Positions 33,821 through 42,255 of a stretch of 64,000 nt of DNA are shown piece after piece. Numbering within the stretch: position 1 is the stretch's first letter; the number at the start of each line of letters is the position of its first letter. The DNA is from Cochleicola gelatinilyticus (GTDB lineage Bacteria > Bacteroidota > Bacteroidia > Flavobacteriales > Flavobacteriaceae): positions 496,001-560,000 of the forward strand of contig NZ_LRXL01000037.1 of the NCBI RefSeq assembly GCF_001637325.1, written 5' to 3'. Below the pieces are notes generated by a model. The model had not been told where the DNA came from, did no database searches, and saw only the letters and a program-made list of their open reading frames with translations. The translations under genes were made by a program, and so were the position numbers.

Positions 33821-35062
33821 TTATTCGTATCTCAAACTTTCAATAGGATCTAATTTAGCTGCTTTAGAAGCTGGGTAGGAACCGGCAACAACAGCCACCA
33901 GAAAAGTAATGATGGTCGCCCAGATCATTGCAGACCACGGTAATGCAAAGTCGAAATTAAATATTTGTGCAAAAGCAAATCCAGTAGCAATTCCTAAAAT
34001 AATTCCTACGATGCTTCCAAATTGTCCAATCACAATTGTCTCTATAAAAAATTGTGTGGAAATTGTAGAACTTTTAGCTCCCAATGCTTTTCGCACCCCA
34101 ATTTCACGAGTACGTTCTGTCACAGAAACTAACATGATATTCATTAAGGCAATGGAGGATCCTAAAATTGTAATAATACTTATAATCCAGGCTGCGGTAT
34201 TTAATATTGTCCCTATTTCGGCTAACTGATTTACAAGATCTTCACTTCTGGAAATCCCGAAATTATTTTCCTCGACTGGACTTAATCTGCGTACATTTCT
34301 AAAAGTAACGATCGCTTCATCTTGAGCGCCAGAAAGATATTGTTTGTCATCGACTTTAACACTAATAGTGTAATTAATATTAGGTTGCGTGAAAATTCCA
34401 CGTGCTGCCTGTATAGGTATGAGTACTTTAAGGTCTTGATTATTTCCGAAAGTAGCTCCCTTCGATTCTAAAATTCCTATTACTTTAAACTTAACCCCAC
34501 GAACACTAATAATCTTTCCTAAAGGATCATCGTTTTTAAAAAGGTTTTTGAGGAAATCAGACCCTAGTAAACAAACTTTATTATTATTCTGAATGTCAAA
34601 TAACGTGAAATTACGCCCTTGTTCTACATTGGTGCCAGTTGCATCTAAATAGTTTTCATTAACCCCGTAGATCTGAGCTTCAGGATCGGTTTTCTCAGAT
34701 TCAAATTTTACCTCCGCTGTTGCAGTTCCTACAAAGGATACCGAAACATTTGTTTTGGGATATTCATAGGTATCTACGAACCTCCGAACGTCATTATAAT
34801 TAATAACAGGGTTTATTTTTTCTCGTTGACCTCCTCCTCTAGATTGAACAGAAAATTCGTACCGTTGCAGGTTAAAAGTGTTCGCACCCATCGATTCAAA
34901 ATTTCCCGCAATATTTGTTTCAAGCGCTTTAACGGCGCTAAGAATGCCTACTAATGCCCAAATACCAATCCCTATAATAACAATTGTTAAAATGGTTCTT
35001 AGTAATTGACTTCTAATGGAATCTAAAGCGATTCGCACATTCTCTTTAAATAATGAAAACAT
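33821..35062 (-). CDS. ABC transporter permease, MacB/FtsX type
   Basis: A 413-residue membrane protein. One N-terminal transmembrane segment (about 22-43, ILTIVIIGIGIWALVGILSAVKAL), a periplasmic MacB-type domain (about 50-280, with GREQKG-type strands and KFKVIGILESKGATFGNNQDLKVLIP), then three C-terminal segments (about 290-315, 335-365, 375-400) with the FtsX motif MLVSVTERTREIGVRKALGAKSSTI and GSYPASKAAKLDPIESLRYE end. It should work with a MacB-like ATPase, which is not in the window. Likely mechanotransmission type, such as export of lipoprotein or small molecules. Confidence 0.93.
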   Translation of the reverse strand: MFSLFKENVRIALDSIRSQLLRTILTIVIIGIGIWALVGILSAVKALETNIAGNFESMGANTFNLQRYEFSVQSRGGGQREKINPVINYNDVRRFVDTYEYPKTNVSVSFVGTATAEVKFESEKTDPEAQIYGVNENYLDATGTNVEQGRNFTLFDIQNNNKVCLLGSDFLKNLFKNDDPLGKIISVRGVKFKVIGILESKGATFGNNQDLKVLIPIQAARGIFTQPNINYTISVKVDDKQYLSGAQDEAIVTFRNVRRLSPVEENNFGISRSEDLVNQLAEIGTILNTAAWIISIITILGSSIALMNIMLVSVTERTREIGVRKALGAKSSTISTQFFIETIVIGQFGSIVGIILGIATGFAFAQIFNFDFALPWSAMIWATIITFLVAVVAGSYPASKAAKLDPIESLRYE

Positions 35063-35452
35063 AGGTGGTGGTTGTATTCTGTACCATTAGACTATTTGAT
35101 ATCTGCAATGTTACGAAATTAACTATTTTTTTTTCTAAACAATAGACAGTGGGGTACCTCTAGTTTATAAATAAAGAAAATGTAGATAGAATACTTTGAC
35201 ATTCTTAAATAGTCCACTATGAACACTATGCAAGATGCTACTGTTAGATACTATCTAAATGATTTTTACAACGATTTTATTAATTAGTATCACTCCCGAT
35301 TAATTAAAAAATATTTACCGTAAAGTAGTTATGTAATTTATATTAAAATGTAACTAATTTTTTCACGATACACATATTTACAAGGTATTACCATCATTAA
35401 TATGGTAATGCACTTTAATTTTATAGTTTCGTAGCTTCATAATTTGATTTCA
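35063..35452. other. 390-bp divergent regulatory gap
   Basis: Between the ABC permease and the YfcC-type transporter. No gene seen. It holds the inverted repeat ATTACCAT / ATGGTAAT (35387-35394 and 35402-35409, 7-bp spacer) about 45 bp before the transporter start, a candidate operator. The rest is AT-rich without strong structure. Confidence 0.6.
35387..35409. promoter_or_regulatory. inverted repeat, candidate operator
   Basis: Perfect 8-bp arms ATTACCAT and ATGGTAAT separated by 7 bp, centred about 55 bp upstream of the YfcC-type transporter start. Confidence 0.4.
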
Positions 35453-36949
35453 ATGAAAACAAGATCTTTTCCTTCTGCACAAGCCATATTATTAATTATA
35501 ACTGCTCTTGTTGCGTTACTTACATGGCTAATTCCCGCAGGTCAGTATGCGTCTTTAACATACGATAAATCAGAAAACAGTTTTATTAAAATTGTAAATG
35601 GAAAATCAGAAAAACTTCCAGCTACCTCAGAAACGCTTGAATCATTACACGTGCAAATACCTTTACAAAGTTTTACTTCAGGAGCTATTTATAAGCCCAT
35701 TAGTATTCCTAATTCTTACGAATTGGTCGAAGCCAGGCCACAGGGTTTTTCTGAATTTGTTCAAGCTCCTATTAAAGGGATTATCGAAACAGCAGATATT
35801 ATATTTTTAGTTCTCATTATTGGTGGTGTTGTTGGGGTTGTTGAAAAAACAGGAGCCTTTAGTGCTGGGATTCGATGGCTTTCAGAATTTTTAAAGGGTA
35901 GAGAGTATATTTTAATTATTAGTACCACAAGCCTAATTGCCTTAGGGGGAACTACATTCGGATTTGGTGAAGAAACTATAGCATTTCTTCCCATTTTAAT
36001 ACCCGTTTTTTTAGCTGCAAAATATGATGCTTTAGTTGCAGTTGCGTGTGTTTTCTTAGGATCTCAAATCGGTGTAATGGCATCAACTACAAACCCATTT
36101 TCTACGATTATCGCTTCAGATGCTGCGGGTATTGTATGGACTACAGGACTTTATGGTAGAATAATAATGCTTGTAATCTGTGTTTCGGTCACTATTATTT
36201 TTATTCTCAGATATGCAAAAAAAGTAAAATTAGATCCTAGTAAATCAATCATTTTTGATCAAAAAAAACAAATTGAAAGACTTTTTAGTGTAAATCCAGA
36301 CTTAAAAATACCTACGTTAACAAGAACACTTAAATTAATTTTATTTCTTTTTATTCTTTGTTTTGTTGTAATGGTTTGGGGGGTTATTGCCTTCGAATGG
36401 TGGTTTGTTGAGATGACAGCTGTATTCTTTTTTGGAGCGATAGTAATTGGTTTTCTAGCACGAATGAAAGAAACCTCTTTTATAGATTCTTTTATAGGTG
36501 GAGCTGGCGCTTTATTGGGGGTTGCATTTATAATTGGGTTGGCTAGAGGAATATCCATACTTATGAGCGACGGGTTAATTAGCGATACTATTCTTTTTCA
36601 AGCGGGAAGTCTCACAGAGGGTATGGAACGAGGAGTTTTTATAAATGCTTTGTTCATCGTTTACAATTTTTTCGCCTTTTTCGTATCTTCTACTTCAGGC
36701 ACGGCTGTTCTCACTGTACCAATTATAGCACCGTTAGCCGACACCGTTTCTATAAGCAGAGAGGTGGTTGTAAATGCTTTTCAATTTGGTCACGGACTCT
36801 TCAATTTACTTAACCCAACAGGACTTATTTTAGCCTTTCTTGGGGTTGCAAAAATAGGATATGGTCGTTTTTTAAAATTCGTATGGCCTCTAGTTGCTAT
36901 CCTCGGTCTAATAATAATGGCCTTTTTAACCCTCTCTGTATATTCATAA
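35453..36949 (+). CDS. YfcC-type basic amino acid/peptide transporter
   Basis: A 498-residue inner-membrane carrier of the YfcC/ArcD2 (C4-dicarboxylate-like) family. Start at ATG 35453; a TTG three codons upstream is less likely. About 12 hydrophobic segments. Family motifs: LVALLTWLIPAGQYA at the N-terminus, GFSEFVQAPIKGIIETADIIFLVLIIGG, then GGTTFGFGEETIAFLPILIPV, MASTTNPFSTIIASDAAGI and SSTSGTAVLTVPIIAPLADTV. An extra 60-residue soluble loop follows the first segment (YDKSENSFIKIVNGKSEKL...). Relatives transport arginine/ornithine or short peptides; the exact substrate is not known. Confidence 0.92.
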   Translation: MKTRSFPSAQAILLIITALVALLTWLIPAGQYASLTYDKSENSFIKIVNGKSEKLPATSETLESLHVQIPLQSFTSGAIYKPISIPNSYELVEARPQGFSEFVQAPIKGIIETADIIFLVLIIGGVVGVVEKTGAFSAGIRWLSEFLKGREYILIISTTSLIALGGTTFGFGEETIAFLPILIPVFLAAKYDALVAVACVFLGSQIGVMASTTNPFSTIIASDAAGIVWTTGLYGRIIMLVICVSVTIIFILRYAKKVKLDPSKSIIFDQKKQIERLFSVNPDLKIPTLTRTLKLILFLFILCFVVMVWGVIAFEWWFVEMTAVFFFGAIVIGFLARMKETSFIDSFIGGAGALLGVAFIIGLARGISILMSDGLISDTILFQAGSLTEGMERGVFINALFIVYNFFAFFVSSTSGTAVLTVPIIAPLADTVSISREVVVNAFQFGHGLFNLLNPTGLILAFLGVAKIGYGRFLKFVWPLVAILGLIIMAFLTLSVYS

Positions 36950-37199
36950 AAAGATGAGAGTACAATTAAAAAAGAATTAGGCGTTGTGATGTACAATAGT
37001 AAATGCTTCTGAAAAATATTTTTTTATCTTAAAACACATAGAATTTATAAAATGAAAATTAGAAGGGATGGTATAACTATAGCTTCCTTCAGAATGAAAT
37101 TACATTTTAAATTAAGATATTTGCACCAAATAAATTCGAATTGAAAATTTAAAATTCAAGCACAACTCATATTGAATTTTAAACCTTAAAGAGACACTT

Positions 37200-38567
37200 T
37201 TGAAAAAACCAAGCATACCAAAAGGAACCCGTGATTTTACACCACAAGAAGTAGTGAAGCGCACTTATATTACAGACATTATTAAACGCTGTTTTATGAG
37301 CTACGGGTTTCAACCCATCGAAACTCCTTCATTCGAAAATAGCGAAACGCTTATGGGAAAATACGGGGATGAAGGAGATCGATTAATTTTTAAGATTTTA
37401 AATAGCGGTGATTTTCTTCGGAAAGTGGATGACACAACCTATTCTGAAAAAGATGCTACCAAACTCACGTCTAAAATTTCAGAAAAGGCGCTTAGGTATG
37501 ACCTCACTGTCCCTTTTGCTCGGTACGTAGTGCAACATCAAAATGAAATAACATTCCCTTTTAAACGCTATCAAATTCAACCAGTATGGCGAGCCGACCG
37601 CCCGCAGAAAGGACGTTTTAGAGAATTTTTCCAATGCGATGCCGATGTAGTGGGGAGCGATTCTTTATGGCAGGAAGTAGAATTCGTTCAATTATACGAC
37701 GCCGTTTTTTCAGCATTAAACCTAAAGGAGGTCGTTATTAAAATGAATAATCGGAAGATTCTTAGTGGGATCGCTGAAGTGATTGGTGCCGAAGATAAAC
37801 TCATCGATTTTACGGTAGCTTTAGATAAGTTGGATAAAATAGGGGAGGAAGGTGTAAAAAAAGAAATGCTAGAAAAAGGTATTTCTGAAACTGCAATCGA
37901 AAAATTACAACCAGTATTTAATAACGATGGAAGTGCTTCTGAAAAATTAACATTGCTTAAAAAACTCCTGGATACTTCTGAAACAGGCTTACAAGGGATT
38001 AAAGAGTTGCAATTCATCATCGATGCTATTGAAGCATTGGGCTTGCAATCTGCTAATTTGGAAATAGACATCACCTTAGCCCGAGGATTAAACTATTACA
38101 CAGGGGCCATCTTTGAGGTCGCCGCACCCAAAGGGGTCGATATGGGAAGTATCGGTGGAGGGGGTCGTTACGATGACCTTACGGGCATCTTCGGACTCAA
38201 AAATGTAAGTGGAGTGGGAATAAGCTTCGGTCTCGATCGTATCTACCTTGTTCTCGAAGAACTAAATCTTTTTCCCGCAACCGTTTCCGCAAACACTAAA
38301 GTACTATTTATCAACTTCGGAAATAAAGAGTCCTTGTATGCCATGAAAGCAATTTCAAAATTAAGAGGTCTAGACATCACAGCAGAACTTTATCCCGATG
38401 AAGCAAAGATGGGAAAACAAATGGGTTACGCAGACAAACGGGACATACCTTTCACGGTATTAGCAGGAGATGAGGAGGTGAAAGCAAATTTGTATACCTT
38501 AAAGAATATGAAGAGTGGGGAGCAGGAAAAAGTAACTTTTGATAAACTACAAAATCTGTTGAAATAA
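37200..38567 (+). CDS. hisS: histidyl-tRNA synthetase
   Basis: Class II aminoacyl-tRNA synthetase, 455 residues. The start is TTG at 37200: it gives the standard N-terminus [13 protein letters not shown], and there is no suitable ATG nearby. Motif 2 region [13 protein letters not shown] and [26 protein letters not shown], histidine-binding [14 protein letters not shown], motif 3 [18 protein letters not shown], and the C-terminal anticodon-binding domain (about 360-455; [31 protein letters not shown]). Charges tRNA-His. Monocistronic; the tRNA-Met gene lies 57 bp downstream with its own promoter. Confidence 0.97.
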   Translation: MKKPSIPKGTRDFTPQEVVKRTYITDIIKRCFMSYGFQPIETPSFENSETLMGKYGDEGDRLIFKILNSGDFLRKVDDTTYSEKDATKLTSKISEKALRYDLTVPFARYVVQHQNEITFPFKRYQIQPVWRADRPQKGRFREFFQCDADVVGSDSLWQEVEFVQLYDAVFSALNLKEVVIKMNNRKILSGIAEVIGAEDKLIDFTVALDKLDKIGEEGVKKEMLEKGISETAIEKLQPVFNNDGSASEKLTLLKKLLDTSETGLQGIKELQFIIDAIEALGLQSANLEIDITLARGLNYYTGAIFEVAAPKGVDMGSIGGGGRYDDLTGIFGLKNVSGVGISFGLDRIYLVLEELNLFPATVSANTKVLFINFGNKESLYAMKAISKLRGLDITAELYPDEAKMGKQMGYADKRDIPFTVLAGDEEVKANLYTLKNMKSGEQEKVTFDKLQNLLK

Positions 38568-38580
38568 ATAGAGCGAATAT

Positions 38581-38611
38581 TTGCAGCACATCATTTTGTT
38601 TTTATCTTTGC
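38581..38611 (+). promoter_or_regulatory. promoter of tRNA-Met
   Basis: TTG (38581-38583), 19-bp spacer, TATCTTTGC (38603-38611): perfect Bacteroidota consensus, ending 13 bp before the tRNA. Confidence 0.85.
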
Positions 38612-38624
38612 AAACTTAAAATGC

Positions 38625-38698
38625 GGCGAGGTAGCTCAGGTGGTTAGAGCGTCGGATTCATAACCCGGAGGTCACGAGTTCAAGTCTCGTTCTCGCTA
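38625..38698 (+). tRNA. tRNA-Met (CAT)
   Basis: A full cloverleaf can be drawn. Acceptor stem GGCGAGG / TCTCGCT (with G-U at both ends), D-arm GCTC / GAGC, anticodon stem TCGGA / CCCGG (one A-C mismatch next to the loop), anticodon loop TTCATAA with CAT, T-arm ACGAG-TTCAAGT-CTCGT, and discriminator A at 38698. CCA is not encoded. It is read as elongator Met; an Ile2 (lysidine-modified CAT) identity cannot be ruled out by eye, and the Watson-Crick 1-72 pair is a G-U, unlike an initiator C-A mismatch. A terminator follows. Confidence 0.95.
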
Positions 38699-38702
38699 CA
38701 AC

Positions 38703-38732
38703 AAAAACCCCTTCAATATGGAGGGGTTTTTT
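38703..38732 (+). terminator. terminator of tRNA-Met
   Basis: CCCCTTC / GGAGGGG stem (one G-U) with loop AATAT and six T. Confidence 0.85.
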
Positions 38733-38831
38733 ATTTGAAAATTTAATCGTACAACACGATAAAAAGACTTGCTGTTCCTTTTTCCTTTTATAATTAATAT
38801 ATATATTGGGCACTAGCTAACGTAAAAAACA

Positions 38832-39218
38832 ATGGAAGAAAAAGTAAAGTTTGAAATGGAATTTCCGATACATGTATCCCCGTCGTTACTGTATCAATAT
38901 ATATCTACACCTTCTGGTATGTCCGAATGGTATGCCGACAATGTAAATTCAAGAGGTGAGTTCTTCACCTTTATATGGGAAGGAAGCGAAGAAAAAGCAA
39001 AACTACTAGGAAAAAAAAGTGGCGAACGAATTAAATTTCGTTGGATGGCCGATGAAGGAACCGATTACTTTTTTGAATTGCGCATTCAAGTGGATGAAAT
39101 AACTAAAGATGTTTCTCTTATGATCACAGATTATGCTGAAGAAGACGAAGTAGATGAGGGTAAAATGCTTTGGGAGAATATGGTTTCTGAACTAAAACAG
39201 ATCTTAGGATCCGCATAG
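38832..39218 (+). CDS. START-like domain protein
   Basis: A 128-residue soluble protein of the Bacteroidota START-like family (SRPBCC fold): EFPIHVSPSLLYQYISTPSGMSEWYADNVNSRGEFFTFIWEGSEEKAKLLGKKSGERIKFRWM, with the beta-alpha-beta arrangement and a C-terminal helix (KMLWENMVSELKQILGSA) closing the pocket. Its ligand is unknown. It sits between tRNA-Met and the class IV aminotransferase, which has its own promoter 19 bp after its stop. Common in this position in flavobacteria. Confidence 0.88.
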   Translation: MEEKVKFEMEFPIHVSPSLLYQYISTPSGMSEWYADNVNSRGEFFTFIWEGSEEKAKLLGKKSGERIKFRWMADEGTDYFFELRIQVDEITKDVSLMITDYAEEDEVDEGKMLWENMVSELKQILGSA

Positions 39219-39236
39219 AAAAGAGCTAAATAATTG

Positions 39237-39245
39237 TATCTTTGC
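39237..39245 (+). promoter_or_regulatory. -7 promoter element before class IV aminotransferase
   Basis: TATCTTTGC is a perfect -7 element, 44 bp before the ATG. No clear TTG at -33. Transcription starting a few bases further would include the hairpin described next. Confidence 0.5.
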
Positions 39246-39288
39246 GCCGCATAATTTCGACTTAAACCGGAATTTAAGCGGCTTTTTT
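39246..39288 (+). promoter_or_regulatory. terminator-like hairpin abutting a start codon
   Basis: CTTAAA (39261-39266) pairs with TTTAAG (39273-39278); an outer GCCG (39246-39249) pairs with CGGC (39279-39282); six T (39283-39288) run straight into ATG 39289. The unit looks like an intrinsic terminator or attenuator fused to the translation start. Confidence 0.5.
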
Positions 39289-40137
39289 ATGATTAATTAC
39301 AACGGAAATATAGGTTCTGAAACCAATTTGAAACTTTCTCACTCTAATCGGGGTATAAACTATGGTGATGCGGTTTTCGAAACGCTTCGAATGACCGCTG
39401 GAAAACTCAACTTTTGGGAAGATCATTACTTTAGATTAATGGCTTCCATGCGTATTATGCGTATGGAAATCCCTATGAATTTTACGATGGAATTTCTGGA
39501 AGCTCAAGTACATGACCTTTTTGAAGCAGCTTCCGAAGAAAAAAAAGATTCCTACAGAATAAAAATATTAGTGTGGCGCATCGAAGGAGGTAAATATACT
39601 CCAGATACCAATGATGTTGAGTATCTAATATCTTACGAAAAGATAACGAACCCCTTTTATACTTTAAATACCGATTCTTACGAAATTGAACTTTTTAAAG
39701 ATCATTATGTAACTTCGGGACTCTTATCTACGCTTAAATCTAACAATAAACTTTTAAATGTTCTTGGAAGCATCTATGCCAAAGAGAATGACTATGCAAA
39801 TTGTTTGGTGCTCAACGAAAAAAAACAAGTTGTGGAAGCACTTAACGGGAATATTTTCTTGGTAAATGGGTATAAGATTAAAACACCTCCCTTAGAAGAT
39901 GGTTGTCTTAATGGAGTCCTTAGAAAACAAATCATCGCCATTCTTTCTCAATTGCCCGATTATGTATTAGAAATAGAATCTGTTTCTCCGTTCGAATTAC
40001 AGAAAGCCAATGAAATTTTTATAACGAATGTGGTAACAGGAATTCAGCCTGTATCGAAATATCGAAAAAAGGAATATACCTCAGTTGTAGCAAAAGAATT
40101 ACTAGGAAAATTAAATGTAAAAGTACGTCTAGGTTAG
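39289..40137 (+). CDS. class IV aminotransferase (PabC/IlvE-like)
   Basis: A 282-residue PLP enzyme of the D-amino-acid transaminase fold. N-terminus MINYNGNIG, then NRGINYGDAVFETLRM (the conserved GDGVFET-type motif), the region STLKSNNKLLNVLGSIYAKEN with the likely PLP lysine and CLVLNEKKQVVEALNGNIFLV, then GCLNGVLRKQII and EIFITNVVTGIQPV. Candidates are aminodeoxychorismate lyase (folate branch) or branched-chain aminotransferase; the short N-terminus and NYNG start favour the PabC-like group, but the substrate is not certain. It overlaps the 3' end of convergent yqgE by 4 bp. Start choice is supported by the family N-terminus despite the adjacent hairpin. Confidence 0.87.
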   Translation: MINYNGNIGSETNLKLSHSNRGINYGDAVFETLRMTAGKLNFWEDHYFRLMASMRIMRMEIPMNFTMEFLEAQVHDLFEAASEEKKDSYRIKILVWRIEGGKYTPDTNDVEYLISYEKITNPFYTLNTDSYEIELFKDHYVTSGLLSTLKSNNKLLNVLGSIYAKENDYANCLVLNEKKQVVEALNGNIFLVNGYKIKTPPLEDGCLNGVLRKQIIAILSQLPDYVLEIESVSPFELQKANEIFITNVVTGIQPVSKYRKKEYTSVVAKELLGKLNVKVRLG

Positions 40138-40697
40138 TTATAAGAAGGGTTTTCTGGTGCGTTCGACCATAATACATAATCACCACCAAATTCGATCATT
40201 TTTTCTTTCCATAGATTGTCGTAAGGTTTTCCAATAATGTCATTTTTATAGGCATTAGGAGCCACTACCCAACTATGTACTTCTAATTCTTGTTCTAATT
40301 GGTCTGTTTCCCAACCTGAGTAGCCAAGAAAAAAACGAATTTGATCTTCTTTTAATTTGTCCTCTTTTAGCAGATCTGTAATGGCGTTAAAATCTCCTCC
40401 CCAGTAAATACCGTTAGAAATTTCAATACTATCTGGAATGATCTCAGGGATTCTATGAATAAAATATAGATTGTCTTGTTCCACAGGACCACCGTTATAT
40501 ACCATAAGGTTCGATGCAATCTCAGGAATAAAATCTTTTAATTTATATTCTAAGGGCTTATTTAAAATAAAACCAACAGAACCATTCTCATTATTATATT
40601 CAGCGATAAGAATGATAGACCTGTTGAAAGAAACATCTCCAATAATTGAAGGTTCGGCGACAAGCAGACACCCTTTGGTTGGTTTGAGTGAGGTCAT
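40134..40697 (-). CDS. yqgE: YqgE/AlgH family protein (DUF179)
   Basis: A 187-residue protein of the YqgE/AlgH family. Motifs: KPTKGCLLVAEPSI-DVSFNRSIILIAEYNNENGSVGFILNKPLEYKL, YNGGPVEQDNLYFIHR, GIYWGGDFNAITDLL and RFFLGYSGWETDQLEQELEVHSWVVAPN. The structure is known in other species, but the function is not settled. It converges with the aminotransferase, sharing 4 bp including both stop codons. On the minus strand a TTG-N20-TAGATTTA promoter-like element lies at about 40718-40748. Confidence 0.95.
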   Translation of the reverse strand: MTSLKPTKGCLLVAEPSIIGDVSFNRSIILIAEYNNENGSVGFILNKPLEYKLKDFIPEIASNLMVYNGGPVEQDNLYFIHRIPEIIPDSIEISNGIYWGGDFNAITDLLKEDKLKEDQIRFFLGYSGWETDQLEQELEVHSWVVAPNAYKNDIIGKPYDNLWKEKMIEFGGDYVLWSNAPENPSYN

Positions 40698-40783
40698 ATA
40701 GTTAGTTTTTGGTCTTTTAAATCTAAGTTAATTTTTTTGAATAAACAACATAATTGCGCATTACCGTTAATTGGTAAAAATAA

Positions 40784-40821
40784 AAAACCCTCCTCATACC
40801 GAAAAAAAATCGGATGAGGAG
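40784..40821 (-). terminator. terminator of HU gene
   Basis: On the minus strand, CTCCTCAT-CCGA / TCGG-ATGAGGAG type stem with a short bulge and an A/T loop, followed by a T-run. It separates the HU gene from yqgE. Confidence 0.8.
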
Positions 40822-40848
40822 AGTTTCAATAAGATAGAAGTGACGTAC

Positions 40849-41121
40849 TTAGTTTACGCTACTCTGTAAATCTGAACCGGCTTTAAATTTCACTACATTT
40901 TTAGCAGCAATTTTTATAGTTTTTCCAGTTTGTGGATTTCTTCCTTCTCTTGCAGCTCTTTTAGAAACTGACCAAGATCCGAATCCTACTAGAGATACTC
41001 TATTTCCTTTTTTAAGAGAACCTTCTACGTTTCCTAAGAAAGATTCTAATGCCTTTTTAGCAGCGGCCTTTGTAATTCCGGCATCTTCTGCCATTGCATC
41101 GATTAAATCTGATTTGTTCAT
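40849..41121 (-). CDS. HU family DNA-binding protein
   Basis: A 90-residue histone-like protein. N-terminal helices MNKSDLIDAMAEDAGITKAAAKKALESFLGNVEGSLKKGNRVSLVGFGSWSVSKRAAREGRNPQTGKTIKIAAKNVVKFKAGSDL cover the entire family consensus, including the DNA-intercalating arm motif R-GRNPQTG. It bends and compacts DNA as a dimer. Promoter TTG-N19-TAAATTTG sits 53-82 bp upstream. Monocistronic with a strong terminator. Confidence 0.97.
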   Translation of the reverse strand: MNKSDLIDAMAEDAGITKAAAKKALESFLGNVEGSLKKGNRVSLVGFGSWSVSKRAAREGRNPQTGKTIKIAAKNVVKFKAGSDLQSSVN

Positions 41122-41173
41122 AGTTTACTTTTTAAAATTAAATTGTTGGTTAAACATTGTATTAATTGCTCTA

Positions 41174-41203
41174 CAAATTTAATCGGATTATCGGTTCACG
41201 CAA
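41174..41203 (-). promoter_or_regulatory. promoter of HU gene
   Basis: Read on the minus strand: TTG (41203-41201), exactly 19 bp, TAAATTTG (41181-41174). Full consensus match. Confidence 0.82.
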
Positions 41204-41307
41204 GGAATGACGGGCTAAATCGCTGTATTTGTTGATAACTTTGGGGGTTTGTTAACAAACTCAGTTGATTTTAAGACGATTTTAAGGAAATCAGTAACCA
41301 TAGGGGT

Positions 41308-42255
41308 TTACATAACTTTTGCTTCACTTGCGAATTCAAAACCATTTAATAACGAAGCAGCCTCCATTTTTCGCTTTCCAGGAAGTTGTAATTCCTTTAT
41401 ATATAGGTAGCCGTCTTTTGTAGCTACTTTAATTTCCTTTTTTGTTGTAAAAACAGTTCCCGATTTGTAATTATGTGATTCTATGACCCCTTCCGAAGCA
41501 TAAATTTTCATTTTTAGGGTATCCTTTCCATTTTTCAATTTGGTCCAAGCTACAGGATATGGAGAAAGCCCGCGAACAAATGCATGGATTACACTAGAAG
41601 AGTGGCTCCAATCAATGCGCGTATTCTCTGGAGTAAGTTTGGGTGCTTCTTTTAGTTGCGTTGTTTTTGGTTGCGCGGTTGTTTTTACCGAACCTTGTTC
41701 TATTCGGTTTACTGTTTCAATTACCAAATCACTACCAACTATCATAAGTGTATCATGAAGTGATCCGGCCGTTTCATTGGGTGCTATATCGACTTCAGAT
41801 GTAGCAATAATCTCCCCCGTATCGATCTTCTCATCTATAAAAAATGTGGTAACTCCTGTCTTTTTTTCTCCATTTATAACAGCCCAATTTATAGGCGCTG
41901 CACCTCGATAACTAGGCAGGAGAGAAGCATGTAAATTAAAGGTGCCGTATTCTGGCATCGACCACACTACTTTTGGAAGCATACGAAATGCGACAACAAT
42001 TTGTAGGTTCGCATTAAGTGCTCGTAACTCCTCTAAAAAATCAACGCTTTTTAAATTGGTGGGCTGTAATACCTTTAATCCTTTCTTGGTAGCAAACTCT
42101 TTAACAGCAGAAGGAGTAAGTTTTCTTCCACGACCTGCGGGACGATCTGGGGCAGTAATCACTCCAACAATATGTTTACCTTCGGCTACTAGTTGTTCTA
42201 AAACACCCACTGCAAACCCGGGGGTTCCCATAAATACTATTCGTAATTCTTTCAT
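41308..42255 (-). CDS. fmt: methionyl-tRNA formyltransferase
   Basis: A 315-residue enzyme that formylates Met-tRNA-fMet using 10-formyl-THF. Motifs: RIVFMGTPGFAVGVLEQL, VITAPDRPAGRGRKLTPSAVKEFA, the catalytic FNLHASLLPSYRGAAPINWAVINGEKKTGVTTFFIDEKIDTGEII (Asn, His, Asp triad), and the C-terminal tRNA-binding OB-like domain (RIDWSHSSSVIHAFVRGLSPYPVAW, KRKMEAASLLNG). Its ATG overlaps the recQ stop (ATGA), so it is coupled to recQ and the AAA ATPase upstream. In most bacteria fmt sits with def; here it is with recQ, common in Bacteroidota. Confidence 0.97.
   Translation of the reverse strand: MKELRIVFMGTPGFAVGVLEQLVAEGKHIVGVITAPDRPAGRGRKLTPSAVKEFATKKGLKVLQPTNLKSVDFLEELRALNANLQIVVAFRMLPKVVWSMPEYGTFNLHASLLPSYRGAAPINWAVINGEKKTGVTTFFIDEKIDTGEIIATSEVDIAPNETAGSLHDTLMIVGSDLVIETVNRIEQGSVKTTAQPKTTQLKEAPKLTPENTRIDWSHSSSVIHAFVRGLSPYPVAWTKLKNGKDTLKMKIYASEGVIESHNYKSGTVFTTKKEIKVATKDGYLYIKELQLPGKRKMEAASLLNGFEFASEAKVM

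Noticed and set aside
33821-35062. complete MacAB-type exporter
   Set aside because: Only the permease is present; no ABC ATPase or adaptor gene is adjacent.
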